Positions 25,351 to 34,846 of a stretch of 39,508 nt of DNA are shown here, in pieces. The stretch is from Candidatus Nanopelagicales bacterium (GTDB lineage Bacteria > Actinomycetota > Actinomycetes > S36-B12 > CAIYMF01), in assembly GCA_017848795.1 (NCBI GenBank), contig JAFIHG010000017.1, positions 1 through 39,508 of the forward strand. Reading direction: 5' to 3'. The notes beneath the pieces were generated by a model. The model saw only the letters and a list, made by a program, of their open reading frames with translations, was not told where the DNA came from and ran no database searches. Every line of letters begins with the position of its first letter. Position 1 is the first letter of the stretch. The position numbers were made by a program, and so were the translations under genes.

Positions 25351-26502
25351 ATGCACGACCCTCACGACAGGACTCGCCCGCTCAGGGTCGGGTCGCTGTT
25401 CTCCGGGTACGGCGGGCTCGACCTCGCCGTCGAACACGCCTTGGATGCCGAGACGATCTGGTTCTCCGAGAACAACGAACACGTCTCGCGTATCTTCGCC
25501 CACCACTGGCCCGGCGCCCCCAACCTGGGCGACATCACCACCATCGACTGGCGGGCGGTGCCCCCGGTCGACGTGCTCTGCGGAGGCTTCCCCTGCCAGG
25601 ACGTCTCGACCGTGGGCAAGCGCGCCGGCCTCGCGCCCGGCACCCGCTCCGGGCTCTGGTCGTACATGGCCGCCGCGATCGAGACGCTGCAACCCCAGCT
25701 CGTCGTCATCGAGAACGTGCGCGGGCTGCTGTCGTCTCCCGCCGTCCGCGCACCCCTGGAAGGAGATGACGATGCGCAACGCAACCCCAACCACGCAACC
25801 CCCGGCGATGCAACCCTTCGCGACCTGGAATCCGACCCGTGGGGTCTGGGAGACCTCGCAGCTCGACCTCTCCGGGCAGCCGGCGCCGTACTCGGCGATC
25901 TGGCCGACCTCGGGATGGATGCGCAATGGGTCGGCCTACCAGCGTCCCTTGTCGGCGCTCCTCACCCAAGGCTTCGCATCTTCATCACCGCCCATCGCAA
26001 GAGCGTTGTTCAGGACTCCCCTCGCCACGGACTCGACTCGCGGCGGCGAGTCACTGGAACAGGTGCGGGCACGGAGAGGGACGATCGCACTCTCGCATCA
26101 GATCATCGACCTGGCACTCAACGGACCGAGTGGCTTGCCCACCAAGAGCAGCGAACCGGAGATGCTGTGGTCCCTGATCGAGGACATCTTCACCGCTGGG
26201 GACGCTACGGCCACGCGATCGCACAGTGGGAACACATCATGGGAAGACCGGCCCCCGCGCCGGCACTCCTGATTGGCGACACCGCGCCACGCCCCGCACC
26301 GGAGTTTGTGGAATGGCTCATGGGCCTCCCCGCTGGCTGGGTCACCGCTCCGACGCATCGACTGACGGCAAACCAACAGCTCACAGCACTCGGCAATGGG
26401 GTGCTACCTCAACAGGCGGTGCGCGCCCTTGGCATTCTTCTCACATCCAGAGCAACGACGAACGTCAGCGCCAATCTTGTAGGTCACGACCAGAGTATCT
26501 GA
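25351..26502 (+). CDS. DNA (cytosine-5)-methyltransferase
   Basis: A 383-residue C5-cytosine methyltransferase. Motif I is VGSLFSGYGGLDLAVE (residues 13-28). Motif IV is GGFPCQDVS with catalytic Cys82. Motif VI is IENVRGLL with Glu121. Motif VIII appears as VGAPHPRLRIFITA. Motifs IX-X appear as LTALGNGVLPQQAVRAL near residue 350. The region between VIII and IX, expected to read the target, is unusual: its codons have only about 50% G/C at third positions, and a second open frame overlaps it. No restriction enzyme gene is adjacent, so it is probably an orphan enzyme that protects the element against host restriction (inference). The start ATG 25351 has GGAG five bases upstream. Confidence 0.9.
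   Translation: MHDPHDRTRPLRVGSLFSGYGGLDLAVEHALDAETIWFSENNEHVSRIFAHHWPGAPNLGDITTIDWRAVPPVDVLCGGFPCQDVSTVGKRAGLAPGTRSGLWSYMAAAIETLQPQLVVIENVRGLLSSPAVRAPLEGDDDAQRNPNHATPGDATLRDLESDPWGLGDLAARPLRAAGAVLGDLADLGMDAQWVGLPASLVGAPHPRLRIFITAHRKSVVQDSPRHGLDSRRRVTGTGAGTERDDRTLASDHRPGTQRTEWLAHQEQRTGDAVVPDRGHLHRWGRYGHAIAQWEHIMGRPAPAPALLIGDTAPRPAPEFVEWLMGLPAGWVTAPTHRLTANQQLTALGNGVLPQQAVRALGILLTSRATTNVSANLVGHDQSI
25772..26272 (+). CDS. Nested 166-residue frame inside the methyltransferase gene (+1 frame)
   Basis: An open frame lies wholly within the methyltransferase gene in the +1 frame. Its ATG is six bases after GGAAGGAG (25758-25765). The predicted protein has ordered-looking segments: FATWNPTRGVWETSQLDL, IWPTSGWMRNGSAYQRP, LFRTPLATDSTRGGESL and IALSHQIIDLAL. 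These resemble the W-x-TSG-M/W-x-x-NG-x-AY and PTP-type proteins found beside or within DNA methyltransferase genes of phages. Hand counting 26006-26191 gives about 80% G/C at third positions in this frame, against about 50% in the methyltransferase frame. It may be a separate accessory or specificity protein, or the remnant of a target-recognition region now read in another frame. Confidence 0.55.
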   Translation: MRNATPTTQPPAMQPFATWNPTRGVWETSQLDLSGQPAPYSAIWPTSGWMRNGSAYQRPLSALLTQGFASSSPPIARALFRTPLATDSTRGGESLEQVRARRGTIALSHQIIDLALNGPSGLPTKSSEPEMLWSLIEDIFTAGDATATRSHSGNTSWEDRPPRRHS

Positions 26503-26513
26503 ACTGTCTTCCG

Positions 26514-27869
26514 CTAGCTGCCGCTGTCGGCATCGCGTTCTATCAGCATGGCGGTGAGGGCCGCTGCGACTTCGGAGAGGACGAGTTCTCCGGTGTTGGC
26601 GTCGTAATCGAAGAGTTCGCCGTAGCGACCCCAGTCGATGGCGATGTCGAGCTGTTTCTCGGTGTCCTCGGCGTTGTAGCCCCTGCGAAGCAGATCGCGG
26701 AAGAAGTCGTCGCGCAGGGCACCGCCGTCGCTGTTCTGCAGAGCCTTCACGATCGTTGCTACGAGGGGTGCATGTTCGACGGCGAGGGTGGCGAAGACCT
26801 CTTTAGAGCGCAGGATGTCGGCGGTGTACCAGGATCGTCCGGTTTCGGTGAGGAATGCTTGGGCGCCCTCGACTTCCAGAAGTCCGAGCATTTGAGCGGC
26901 ATCGACCAGGGGTAGCAGGTCATCGACCTGGAAGGAGAGTTCGTCGGCGAGGTCGGGCAAGTCGGCTTGCCCACCGTGGGCGTAGACGATTTCGACCAGG
27001 CCGGCGAGTCCGCCGACGCTGGCGTCCGGCAGCGGGTGGGTCAGGGGTCCAGGGGTGGCGGCGCGTTCGGCCGCGGACTTCTCGTCGCGGCCGGTGAGGA
27101 TGGCGTAGAGCCGATCGACGGCAGCCTCGAAAGTGGGACTGCGGCGGTCGCGGGGTCGGGGCAGGAGGATTGGGACCTCGGCCTTGATGTGGCCGGGGTT
27201 GGAGCCGAGCACAAGCACCCGGTCGGCCAGTAGCACGGCTTCCTCGATGTTGTGGGTCACGATGCAGATGCACTTGGTCGGGAAGTCCGGCCGCGCCCAC
27301 AAGGAGATGAGCTCGCCGCGCAGGTTCTCGCTGGTGAGCACGTCCAGAGCCGAGAAGGGCTCGTCCATCATGAGCACGTCGGGCTGGAGGACGAGCGCAC
27401 GGGCGAAACCGACCCTCTGCCGCATGCCGCCGGACAGTTCGCGCGGGTAGGCGGTCTCGAAGCCGTCAAGCCCGATCTGGTCGATAGCTTCCAGCGCGAG
27501 CTGGTGGCGTTCTTTCTCGGGGACGCCCGCGGCGCGCAGTCCAAGCTCGACGTTGTCTTGCACGGTGAGCCAGGGCATGAGCGCGAAGGACTGGAACACC
27601 ATCGCCGCGCCTGGGTTGGCGCCGTTGAGCGCTTTCCCGCGGTAGCGGACGTCGCCGCTGGTCGGGGCGATGAGCCCGGCGAGAGTGCGCAGCAGCGTGG
27701 ACTTGCCGGAGCCGGACTTGCCCAGCAGCGCCACGACCTCGCCCTCGTGCAGGGTCACGGTCACGTCGTCCAGGACGTGCAGGGTCGAGCCATCGGCCGA
27801 CGGGAACGACTTCGAGACGTGCTCGGCCTCGATCAGCGCGGTGCGCGTCTGCGCGGTGGGTGCGGCCAT
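26514..27869 (-). CDS. ABC transporter ATPase with C-terminal AAA-associated domain
   Basis: A 451-residue protein. Residues 1 to about 255 form an ABC ATPase of the nitrate/sulfonate/taurine type: Walker A GKSGSGKST, Q-loop QSFALMPW, LSGGMRQR, Walker B VLMMDEPFSALD and H-switch THN. Residues 285-445 match the C-terminal AAA-associated domain seen in a subgroup of these ATPases (GLAGLVEIVYAHGGQADLPDLA through IDWGRYGELFDYD). Its partner is the fused permease encoded just upstream on the same strand (34-bp gap). The substrate is not known; the neighbours point to a metal ion. The extra domain may sense ligand or regulate the ATPase. Confidence 0.9.
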   Translation of the reverse strand: MAAPTAQTRTALIEAEHVSKSFPSADGSTLHVLDDVTVTLHEGEVVALLGKSGSGKSTLLRTLAGLIAPTSGDVRYRGKALNGANPGAAMVFQSFALMPWLTVQDNVELGLRAAGVPEKERHQLALEAIDQIGLDGFETAYPRELSGGMRQRVGFARALVLQPDVLMMDEPFSALDVLTSENLRGELISLWARPDFPTKCICIVTHNIEEAVLLADRVLVLGSNPGHIKAEVPILLPRPRDRRSPTFEAAVDRLYAILTGRDEKSAAERAATPGPLTHPLPDASVGGLAGLVEIVYAHGGQADLPDLADELSFQVDDLLPLVDAAQMLGLLEVEGAQAFLTETGRSWYTADILRSKEVFATLAVEHAPLVATIVKALQNSDGGALRDDFFRDLLRRGYNAEDTEKQLDIAIDWGRYGELFDYDANTGELVLSEVAAALTAMLIERDADSGS

Positions 27870-27903
27870 GACAGTTCACGTCCTTTCACGGGTTGGTGCG
27901 GGT

Positions 27904-29646
<1,743 letters not shown>

Positions 29647-29689
29647 CACGGTCTCCTGAGGGTCGCGGAAAGGGCCGCCGCTGACAACC

Positions 29690-29755
29690 TCAGTGCATCA
29701 GCGTGGCGTGGGGGCGAGGTGAACGGTGGGCGGGTCTGGCAGGGTCGGAACTCAT
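29690..29755 (-). CDS. Possible leader peptide of the ABC-transporter operon (21 residues)
   Basis: ATG 29755 lies eight bases after a near-perfect Shine-Dalgarno (AGGAGGTGA on the complement), and the frame ends at TGA 29690, 43 bp before the permease start. The peptide starts MSSDPARPAHRSPRPHA and is rich in proline, arginine and histidine. Its position and proline content recall attenuator peptides of Mg2+ transport genes such as Salmonella mgtL; the sequence is not homologous. Translation of this leader could control the operon (inference). Confidence 0.5.
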   Translation of the reverse strand: MSSDPARPAHRSPRPHATLMH

Positions 29756-29802
29756 GCCGTTCACCTCCTCGGTCGGCGGGCTGATGGCTATCGCTACACA
29801 GC

Positions 29803-29831
29803 ATAGTCAACGTTCAATGGCTTGCGCATAT
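29803..29831. promoter_or_regulatory. Putative ArsR-type operator in the arsR/ABC divergent region
   Basis: ATAGTCAACG (29803-29812) and CTTGCGCATAT (29821-29831) recur upstream of the mgtA-type gene at 34044-34065 with closer spacing. On the minus strand the first element overlaps a possible -10 (TATGCT). The site lies between arsR and the ABC operon, where an autoregulating ArsR protein would bind. Confidence 0.5.
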
Positions 29832-29855
29832 CTCAGATCGTTGGATGATAGAGGG

Positions 29856-30251
29856 ATGGAACCGCATACGGAGCCCCGACCTGTGACCGATGCGCAACTG
29901 ACGGCGGCGGCAGCGACGTTCGACATGCTGTCCACCCCGAGTCGGCTTCACCTCGTCTGGTTGCTGGCTGCGGGCGAGTACGACGTGTCCACGCTGGCAG
30001 AGCAGTCGGGGACGAACGTCCCAGCCGCGAGCCAACACCTCGCGAAGCTGCGTGCGGCCGGGATCGTCGCCGCCAGACGCGAGGGCCGCAGGCAGCTCTA
30101 CCGCGTGGAGGACCCGCACATCCTGACGGTCATCGAGCAGATGTTCTCCCACATCGCGCCGGACGGAACCCTCGCCGGCTCGGCCGACCAGCGGCGCCCG
30201 CCCCGGCTGCCGAGGTTCGAGCCTGCCGGTGCGGTCAGTCGACGGGACTGA
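29856..30251 (+). CDS. ArsR/SmtB-family transcriptional repressor (metal sensor type)
   Basis: A winged-helix DNA-binding protein of about 131 residues. It has TFDMLSTPSRLHLVWLLAAGEYDVSTLAE, the recognition helix VPAASQHLAKLRAAGIV, the wing ARREGRRQLYRV and a final helix DPHILTVIEQMFSHIAP. It lacks the CVC-type alpha-3 arsenic/cadmium site. Asp and His residues in the last helix (DPHILTVIEQMFSH) could form an alpha-5-type site as in zinc, nickel or cobalt sensors (inference). ATG 29856 is the best supported start, although the ribosome binding site is poor; an upstream ATG at 29818 lies inside the putative operator. It overlaps the end of mgtC by 17 bp. Confidence 0.85.
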   Translation: MEPHTEPRPVTDAQLTAAAATFDMLSTPSRLHLVWLLAAGEYDVSTLAEQSGTNVPAASQHLAKLRAAGIVAARREGRRQLYRVEDPHILTVIEQMFSHIAPDGTLAGSADQRRPPRLPRFEPAGAVSRRD

Positions 30252-30951
30252 TGTCCTGAGCTGTCCACCGCACGCCGAGCACTTCCGGGGTGTGAATCAC
30301 GTCTGCGATCGCCAGCTCGATCTGATGGTCGTCACGCTCCGGGCTACTCACAGTGGCGGTGATGACCACGAGGTCGTCGGGAAGGTCGGTCGCGGCGACG
30401 GACTGCACGGTGAGGTCGGGACGGTGGACCGCGTCGAAGACGATGGCACGGACCTCAACCTCATGCTCGCGGGCGCAGCGGACCTCAAAGGTGTACTCGA
30501 CCTCGGTGTTCTTCTCCCAGCCGGTTGAGCCGGGCCGGCGATCGAGCATTCGCCCCACCGGGCGCAGCAGGACGTTTGCTGCGATCACGACAAAGGTGCC
30601 TGCGGCCGCGACCCAGACGAGGCCGCCTCCGGCGAGCGCGCCGACCGCGGCGGAGGCCCAAAGTGTGGCGGCGGTGTTCAGCCCGGAGATCGACGCACCC
30701 TGCTTCATGATGACTCCGGCGCCGAGGAAGCCGATCCCTGAGACGATCTGTGCGGCGACTCGGGTCGGATCGGCGTCCGGGCCGTTGAAGCTGTAGGCGC
30801 CCATGATCACGAACAGCGTCGCGCCCAGGCTCACCAGTGCGTTTGTGCGCACTCCGGCCGTACGGGCGCGCCATTGACGCTCAAATCCGATGAGGGTGCC
30901 AAGTCCGACGCCGGCCGCGATGCGGATGACGATATCGATCCACTCGATCAT
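30235..30951 (-). CDS. mgtC: MgtC/SapB-family membrane protein
   Basis: A 238-residue protein. The N-terminal MgtC domain has four to five helices: IRIAAGVGLGTLIGFERQWR, AGVRTNALVSLGATLF, VSGIGFLGAGVIMK and GLNTAATLWASAAVGALAG, all family signatures. It is followed by a cytoplasmic regulatory domain of about 90 residues. MgtC proteins are linked to growth at low Mg2+ and can affect ATP synthase or phosphate balance; they are not proven Mg2+ channels. ATG 30951 has AAGGAG six bases upstream. It follows the P-type ATPase gene by 110 bp on the same strand, so mgtA-mgtC cotranscription is likely. Confidence 0.93.
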   Translation of the reverse strand: MIEWIDIVIRIAAGVGLGTLIGFERQWRARTAGVRTNALVSLGATLFVIMGAYSFNGPDADPTRVAAQIVSGIGFLGAGVIMKQGASISGLNTAATLWASAAVGALAGGGLVWVAAAGTFVVIAANVLLRPVGRMLDRRPGSTGWEKNTEVEYTFEVRCAREHEVEVRAIVFDAVHRPDLTVQSVAATDLPDDLVVITATVSSPERDDHQIELAIADVIHTPEVLGVRWTAQDISPVD

Positions 30952-31061
30952 GTAGGTCTCCTTCGGGTGTCCGTATGAGCGGCGTGGCGCGCCTCGTGGG
31001 CTGCGGAGGCAGGAGTGTGGGGTGCGCCGGGTCTTCTCGGACGCACCCCACACGTTGAATG

Positions 31062-33797
31062 TCAGATCCAGGCGCCGAACCTGCGGATGAAGACCTTCTT
31101 GGCTCCCTGCACCAGGAAGCAGTAGGTCACCAGCGTGAGGATCAGCCAGGGGAAGTAGGTCCACGGCAGGGCAACCAGTCCCAGCACCTGACCCCATCCG
31201 CTGAACGGCAGGATCAGCCCGAAGACACAGACCGCCCCGGTCGCCAGCAGCACCGGCAGGCTTGCGCGGGACTGGATGAACGGGATGCGCCGGGTGCGGA
31301 GCATGTGCACGATCAACGTCTGGGAGATGATCGACTCAATGAACCAGCCGGACTGGAACAGTGAGGCCATCTCGGGCGAGTTCGCCTGGAACACAAACCA
31401 CATCAGCAGGTACGTAGTGATGTCGAAGATGGACGAGGTCGGCCCGATGAAGATCATGAACCGGGACAGGCTCTTCGACTCCCACTTACGGGGCTTGGCG
31501 ATGTCGCCTTCATCGACCTTGTCCCACGGAAGGGTGAGCATCGAGAGGTCATACGCGAGGTTCTGCACCAGGACGACGATCGGGATCATCGGCAGGAACG
31601 GCAGCATCGCGCTGGCGACCAGCACCGAGAACATGTTGCCGAAGTTCGAGGAAGCGGTCATCTTGATGTACTTCATCGTGTTGACAAACGTGCGCCGGCC
31701 CTCGATCACTCCGCCTTCCAGGACCGTGAGGTCCTTTTCCAGCAGGATGATGTCCGCGGACTCCTTCGCGATGTCCACGGCCGTGTCGACGGAGATGCCG
31801 ACGTCCGCGGTGCGCAGCGCAGGAGCGTCGTTGATGCCGTCACCCATGAAACCGACCGTGTGGCCGTTCTCCCGCATCGCCTGGACGATCCGGGCCTTCT
31901 GTGAGGGGCTCACCTTGGCGAACACAGTCGTCTGCTCGGCCAGATCGGCCAGCTCCTGGGATGTCAACTGCTCGATATCGGACCCGAGGATGACCCGGCC
32001 CGGTTCCACGCCGATCTGACGGCACACCGTGGCGGCCACGACCGGGTTGTCGCCGGTGATGATCTTGACGGCCACGCCATGCCGGTCGAGGCTGGCGATC
32101 GCGGCACCAGCGCTCGCCTTCGGCGGGTCGAGAAAGGACAGGAAGCCCACCAGGGTCATGTCCCGCTCGTCGGCGGTGGCATATTCTGCGGCCATCCGGC
32201 CCCCTGATGCCACCGAGCGCACGGCAACGGCGAGCACCCGCATCCCCAGCTCGTTCTGCTCGGCGACCAGCGCGTCCAACTCCGCTCGGCGTGTCGCGGT
32301 GAGCGAGGTCTCCTCCCCGTCGTGAAGCTCCGTGGTGCACAGAGAGAGAACCTCTTCGACTGCGCCCTTGGTGATGATGAACTGGGAGAACCTGTCGCTG
32401 ACGACCACGGACATCCGGCGCCGGACGAAGTCGAACGGCATCTCGTCCACGAACGTGTACTCGCGCTGCACTCGGCCAAGCCCCTCTGGACCTGCCGCGG
32501 TGAGGATCGCCGCATCCAGCAGATTGCGAAGCCCCGTCTGGAAATGCGCGTTCGCCGTCGCGTAGCCCAGCGTCGTCTCGCTGCTGTGACCCATCACGTC
32601 CAGGTGCCGCTCGAGAACGATGCGGTCTTCAGTCAGTGTGCCGGTCTTGTCGGTCGCTAGGACGTCCATCGCGCCGAGGTTCTGGATGCTGTTGAGCCGC
32701 TTCACGATCACCTTGCGCCGGGCCATGAACTTGGCGCCCTTGGCGAGATTCGCAGTAACGATCAGAGGCAGCATCTCCGGGGTTAGGCCCACCGCGGTGG
32801 TGACCCCGAACAGGAACGCGCTCGTCCAGTCCTTGGTGACACCGTTGATGATGAACACTGTCGGCACCATCACCAGCATGAACTTGATGAGCGTGAAGCT
32901 GACCTTCTTGATCCCCACGTCGAACGCCGTCTCCGGGCGCGCCCCGACGATCGCGGAGGACATGCTGCCGAAATAGCTCAGCCTGCCAGTACCGATCACC
33001 ACCGCAGTCCCCGACCCGGAGACCACCGACGTGCCCATGAAGCCGAGGTTCGGCGCGTCGAGGATGTTCGTGCCCGTCACCGACTCGTCAGCACCCATCG
33101 ACTTCTCGGCGGGCATGGCCTCGCCGGTGAGCATGGCCTGGTTGATCTGCAAGTCCTTTGTGCGCAGGAAGCGCACGTCGGCGGGGATCATGTCGCCGGC
33201 AGCGAGTTGCACGATGTCTCCGCGCACGATCTCTTCGATCGGCAGCTCGCCCGTCACAGGCTTGCTCCCAACCAGACGGGTGACCGCGGCAGTGGTGCGC
33301 ACCATCGCCTTCAACTGCTCCGCCGCCCGTGACGAGCGGTACTCCTGCCAGAACCGCAACGAGGCGCTGACCAGCACCATGATGCCGACTGTGATGACGC
33401 CGGTGTAGTCCGGGCCGTCTGAGGGGTCGGCGAAGATCACGTCCGTGAACGCCATCACCGCGACCAGGAACAGCAGGATCAGGATGAATGGGTTGAGGAA
33501 GGTCTTGAGGAACTGCACCAAGGCGGGCGCGGGCTTGTCGTGGCTGACCTCGTTGAGGCCGTAGCGGGCACGGCGATCCTCGACGGCCTCCTCGGTCAGC
33601 CCTGTGATGCTGGTGTTGAACGACTTGAGCGTCGCCTCGGCAGGAAGGACCGCCGACTCGACAAGAATCCGCTGCTGGCCGGCGGCAATGTTCGAGGTGG
33701 TGATGTCCGTCCGCTTCTTGTCGCGGACGGGACGGCCCGGGCCTCTGGGACCCGGCGGCGACGCCAGAAGCTCGACGTCGGTGGTGAACGTGCGCAT
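31062..33797 (-). CDS. mgtA: Mg2+-importing-type P-type ATPase (P3B, MgtA-like)
   Basis: A 911-residue cation pump. It has the N-terminal cation-ATPase domain (ITGLTEEAVEDRRARYGLNEVS), the actuator loop MLTGEAMP, the phosphorylation motif DKTGTLTE with Asp near residue 380, the nucleotide-binding KGAVEEVLSLC, the hinge VGFMGDGINDAPALR, and the C-terminal helices with NLAYDLSMLTLPWDKVD typical of MgtA/MgtB. Helix 4 shows VGLTPEMLPLIVTANLAKGA. The start is ATG 33797, with GGGAG eight bases upstream; a TTG five codons earlier is an alternative. The 5' region holds a possible 29-residue leader ORF and a TTGCGCAA operator, so both transcription and translation may be regulated. Confidence 0.95.
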   Translation of the reverse strand: MRTFTTDVELLASPPGPRGPGRPVRDKKRTDITTSNIAAGQQRILVESAVLPAEATLKSFNTSITGLTEEAVEDRRARYGLNEVSHDKPAPALVQFLKTFLNPFILILLFLVAVMAFTDVIFADPSDGPDYTGVITVGIMVLVSASLRFWQEYRSSRAAEQLKAMVRTTAAVTRLVGSKPVTGELPIEEIVRGDIVQLAAGDMIPADVRFLRTKDLQINQAMLTGEAMPAEKSMGADESVTGTNILDAPNLGFMGTSVVSGSGTAVVIGTGRLSYFGSMSSAIVGARPETAFDVGIKKVSFTLIKFMLVMVPTVFIINGVTKDWTSAFLFGVTTAVGLTPEMLPLIVTANLAKGAKFMARRKVIVKRLNSIQNLGAMDVLATDKTGTLTEDRIVLERHLDVMGHSSETTLGYATANAHFQTGLRNLLDAAILTAAGPEGLGRVQREYTFVDEMPFDFVRRRMSVVVSDRFSQFIITKGAVEEVLSLCTTELHDGEETSLTATRRAELDALVAEQNELGMRVLAVAVRSVASGGRMAAEYATADERDMTLVGFLSFLDPPKASAGAAIASLDRHGVAVKIITGDNPVVAATVCRQIGVEPGRVILGSDIEQLTSQELADLAEQTTVFAKVSPSQKARIVQAMRENGHTVGFMGDGINDAPALRTADVGISVDTAVDIAKESADIILLEKDLTVLEGGVIEGRRTFVNTMKYIKMTASSNFGNMFSVLVASAMLPFLPMIPIVVLVQNLAYDLSMLTLPWDKVDEGDIAKPRKWESKSLSRFMIFIGPTSSIFDITTYLLMWFVFQANSPEMASLFQSGWFIESIISQTLIVHMLRTRRIPFIQSRASLPVLLATGAVCVFGLILPFSGWGQVLGLVALPWTYFPWLILTLVTYCFLVQGAKKVFIRRFGAWI

Positions 33798-33893
33798 GAG
33801 AGTGTCTCCCAACTGATTCGGACGCGACGAAACCGCCGCGCGCCGAGAATCGGCAAGCGCATGCGGGTCAGAGTCGCGGAGGGGTCGTGGTTG

Positions 33894-33983
33894 TCAGGTC
33901 CCGGCGGATCGCGTCCGACCCCACGCATGGAGTCGATCCGTCGTCCCGCTCGGGCAGGTCAATCGACTGTGGTCGTCGCTCAC
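33894..33983 (-). CDS. Possible leader peptide of the mgtA operon (29 residues)
   Basis: GTG 33983 is nine bases after the consensus-like GAGGAGGTGATCC (complement), and the frame ends at TGA 33894, 96 bp before the mgtA start. The peptide begins VSDDHSRLTCPSGTTDRLHA. The ribosome binding site is stronger than that of mgtA itself. Together with the leader ORF before the ABC operon it suggests a shared translational control scheme. The peptide itself is not recognised. Confidence 0.45.
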   Translation of the reverse strand: MSDDHSRLTCPSGTTDRLHAWGRTRSAGT

Positions 33984-34043
33984 GACGGATCACCTCCTCG
34001 GCGCATGGATCGGGCCTTCTGGCCCTGGGAGCGAGCCTAGTTG

Positions 34044-34065
34044 ATAGTCAACGACTTGCGCAAAT
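34044..34065. promoter_or_regulatory. Putative ArsR-type operator upstream of mgtA
   Basis: ATAGTCAACG (34044-34053) is followed directly by ACTTGCGCAAAT (34054-34065). Both elements match the arsR/ABC intergenic site. The position, about 60 bp upstream of the leader ORF on the minus strand, fits promoter control of mgtA. Confidence 0.5.
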
Positions 34066-34117
34066 GAACGACTCTTGACCATGCGCTGTCCAGCCGGTGT
34101 CCCGTCATCAGTCTTAT

Positions 34118-34129
34118 ACTTGCGCAAGT
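34118..34129. promoter_or_regulatory. Palindromic operator-like site ACTTGCGCAAGT
   Basis: This perfect 12-bp palindrome is the most symmetric copy of the TTGCGCAA motif. A TATACT hexamer at 34115-34120 on the plus strand overlaps it and could be the -10 of the downstream membrane-protein gene. That is a typical repressor arrangement. Confidence 0.5.
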
Positions 34130-34208
34130 GACGTAGTACGGTGGGATCGTTCCGACCGGTGCTGCTGCGGCGGGAAGACCCGCGCCGCACGATCATGAGG
34201 AGGTTCGG

Positions 34209-34715
34209 ATGAGGTCACCGCACGATGAGTCGCCTGAACGCCCCCCTCGTCCCGCACCTCTTCCTCATCCGGGCGACTTCGATGCTCTCGCCTCGCAGCC
34301 TGAGCACGAACGCAACGTCGTTCCTCCGGGCGGGTGGGGCGCCGTCGCCACATGGGCTCAATGGCGGCACTATTCCTTGTTCGGCCCCCCGTCCTTTCTC
34401 GCTGCACCCGCCTTACGTGACGAAGCGAACAGCGGCGATGGTGCCGCACCTCCTAGCGACGAGCAGCCCGACCACACCCCGGCCGGTGCTCCGTCCCCGC
34501 GGTGGCGTCGCGTCGCCGTCGTGATCCTCATCGAGCTCCTGGCGGCGACGGGATTCGTCGGCGCCCTCGTTGCCTGGACCGGACACAACCTGGCGCTGGG
34601 GATGTTCGCCCTGGGAACTTCGCTCGCCGCCAACCTCATCCTCTGGACGTGGGCGCGCGGGTCTGCGCGGCGCAGAGCTTTACGGCAACGCGGTACAGGA
34701 CGTGGACACTCGTGA
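34209..34715 (+). CDS. Two-helix membrane protein of unknown function
   Basis: A 168-residue protein. The first 100 residues are proline- and charge-rich and probably disordered. Two hydrophobic helices follow (VAVVILIELLAATGFVGALV and LALGMFALGTSLAANLILW), then a short arginine-rich tail. ATG 34209 has a strong GAGGAGG at good spacing. A palindromic TTGCGCAA site lies 80 bp upstream, so it may belong to the same regulon as the metal-transport genes. I do not recognise the family. Confidence 0.75.
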   Translation: MRSPHDESPERPPRPAPLPHPGDFDALASQPEHERNVVPPGGWGAVATWAQWRHYSLFGPPSFLAAPALRDEANSGDGAAPPSDEQPDHTPAGAPSPRWRRVAVVILIELLAATGFVGALVAWTGHNLALGMFALGTSLAANLILWTWARGSARRRALRQRGTGRGHS

Positions 34716-34846
34716 GTTCTGGCGAGCGACCCGGCGGTGCTGCGCGACAGCAAGCGGCGGTGGGAGGTCAAGACGGCAGCATGAACCTGCTCACCGAGCC
34801 GATGCTTGCGCTTGTGTGCTGATGCATCGATCCAGGTGCGTCGGCC

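Noticed and set aside
34716-34846. Short frame reading SDPAVLRDSKRRWEVKTAA before the AraC gene
   Set aside because: It looks protein-like but has no start codon with a ribosome binding site, so it was not called; it may be a remnant.
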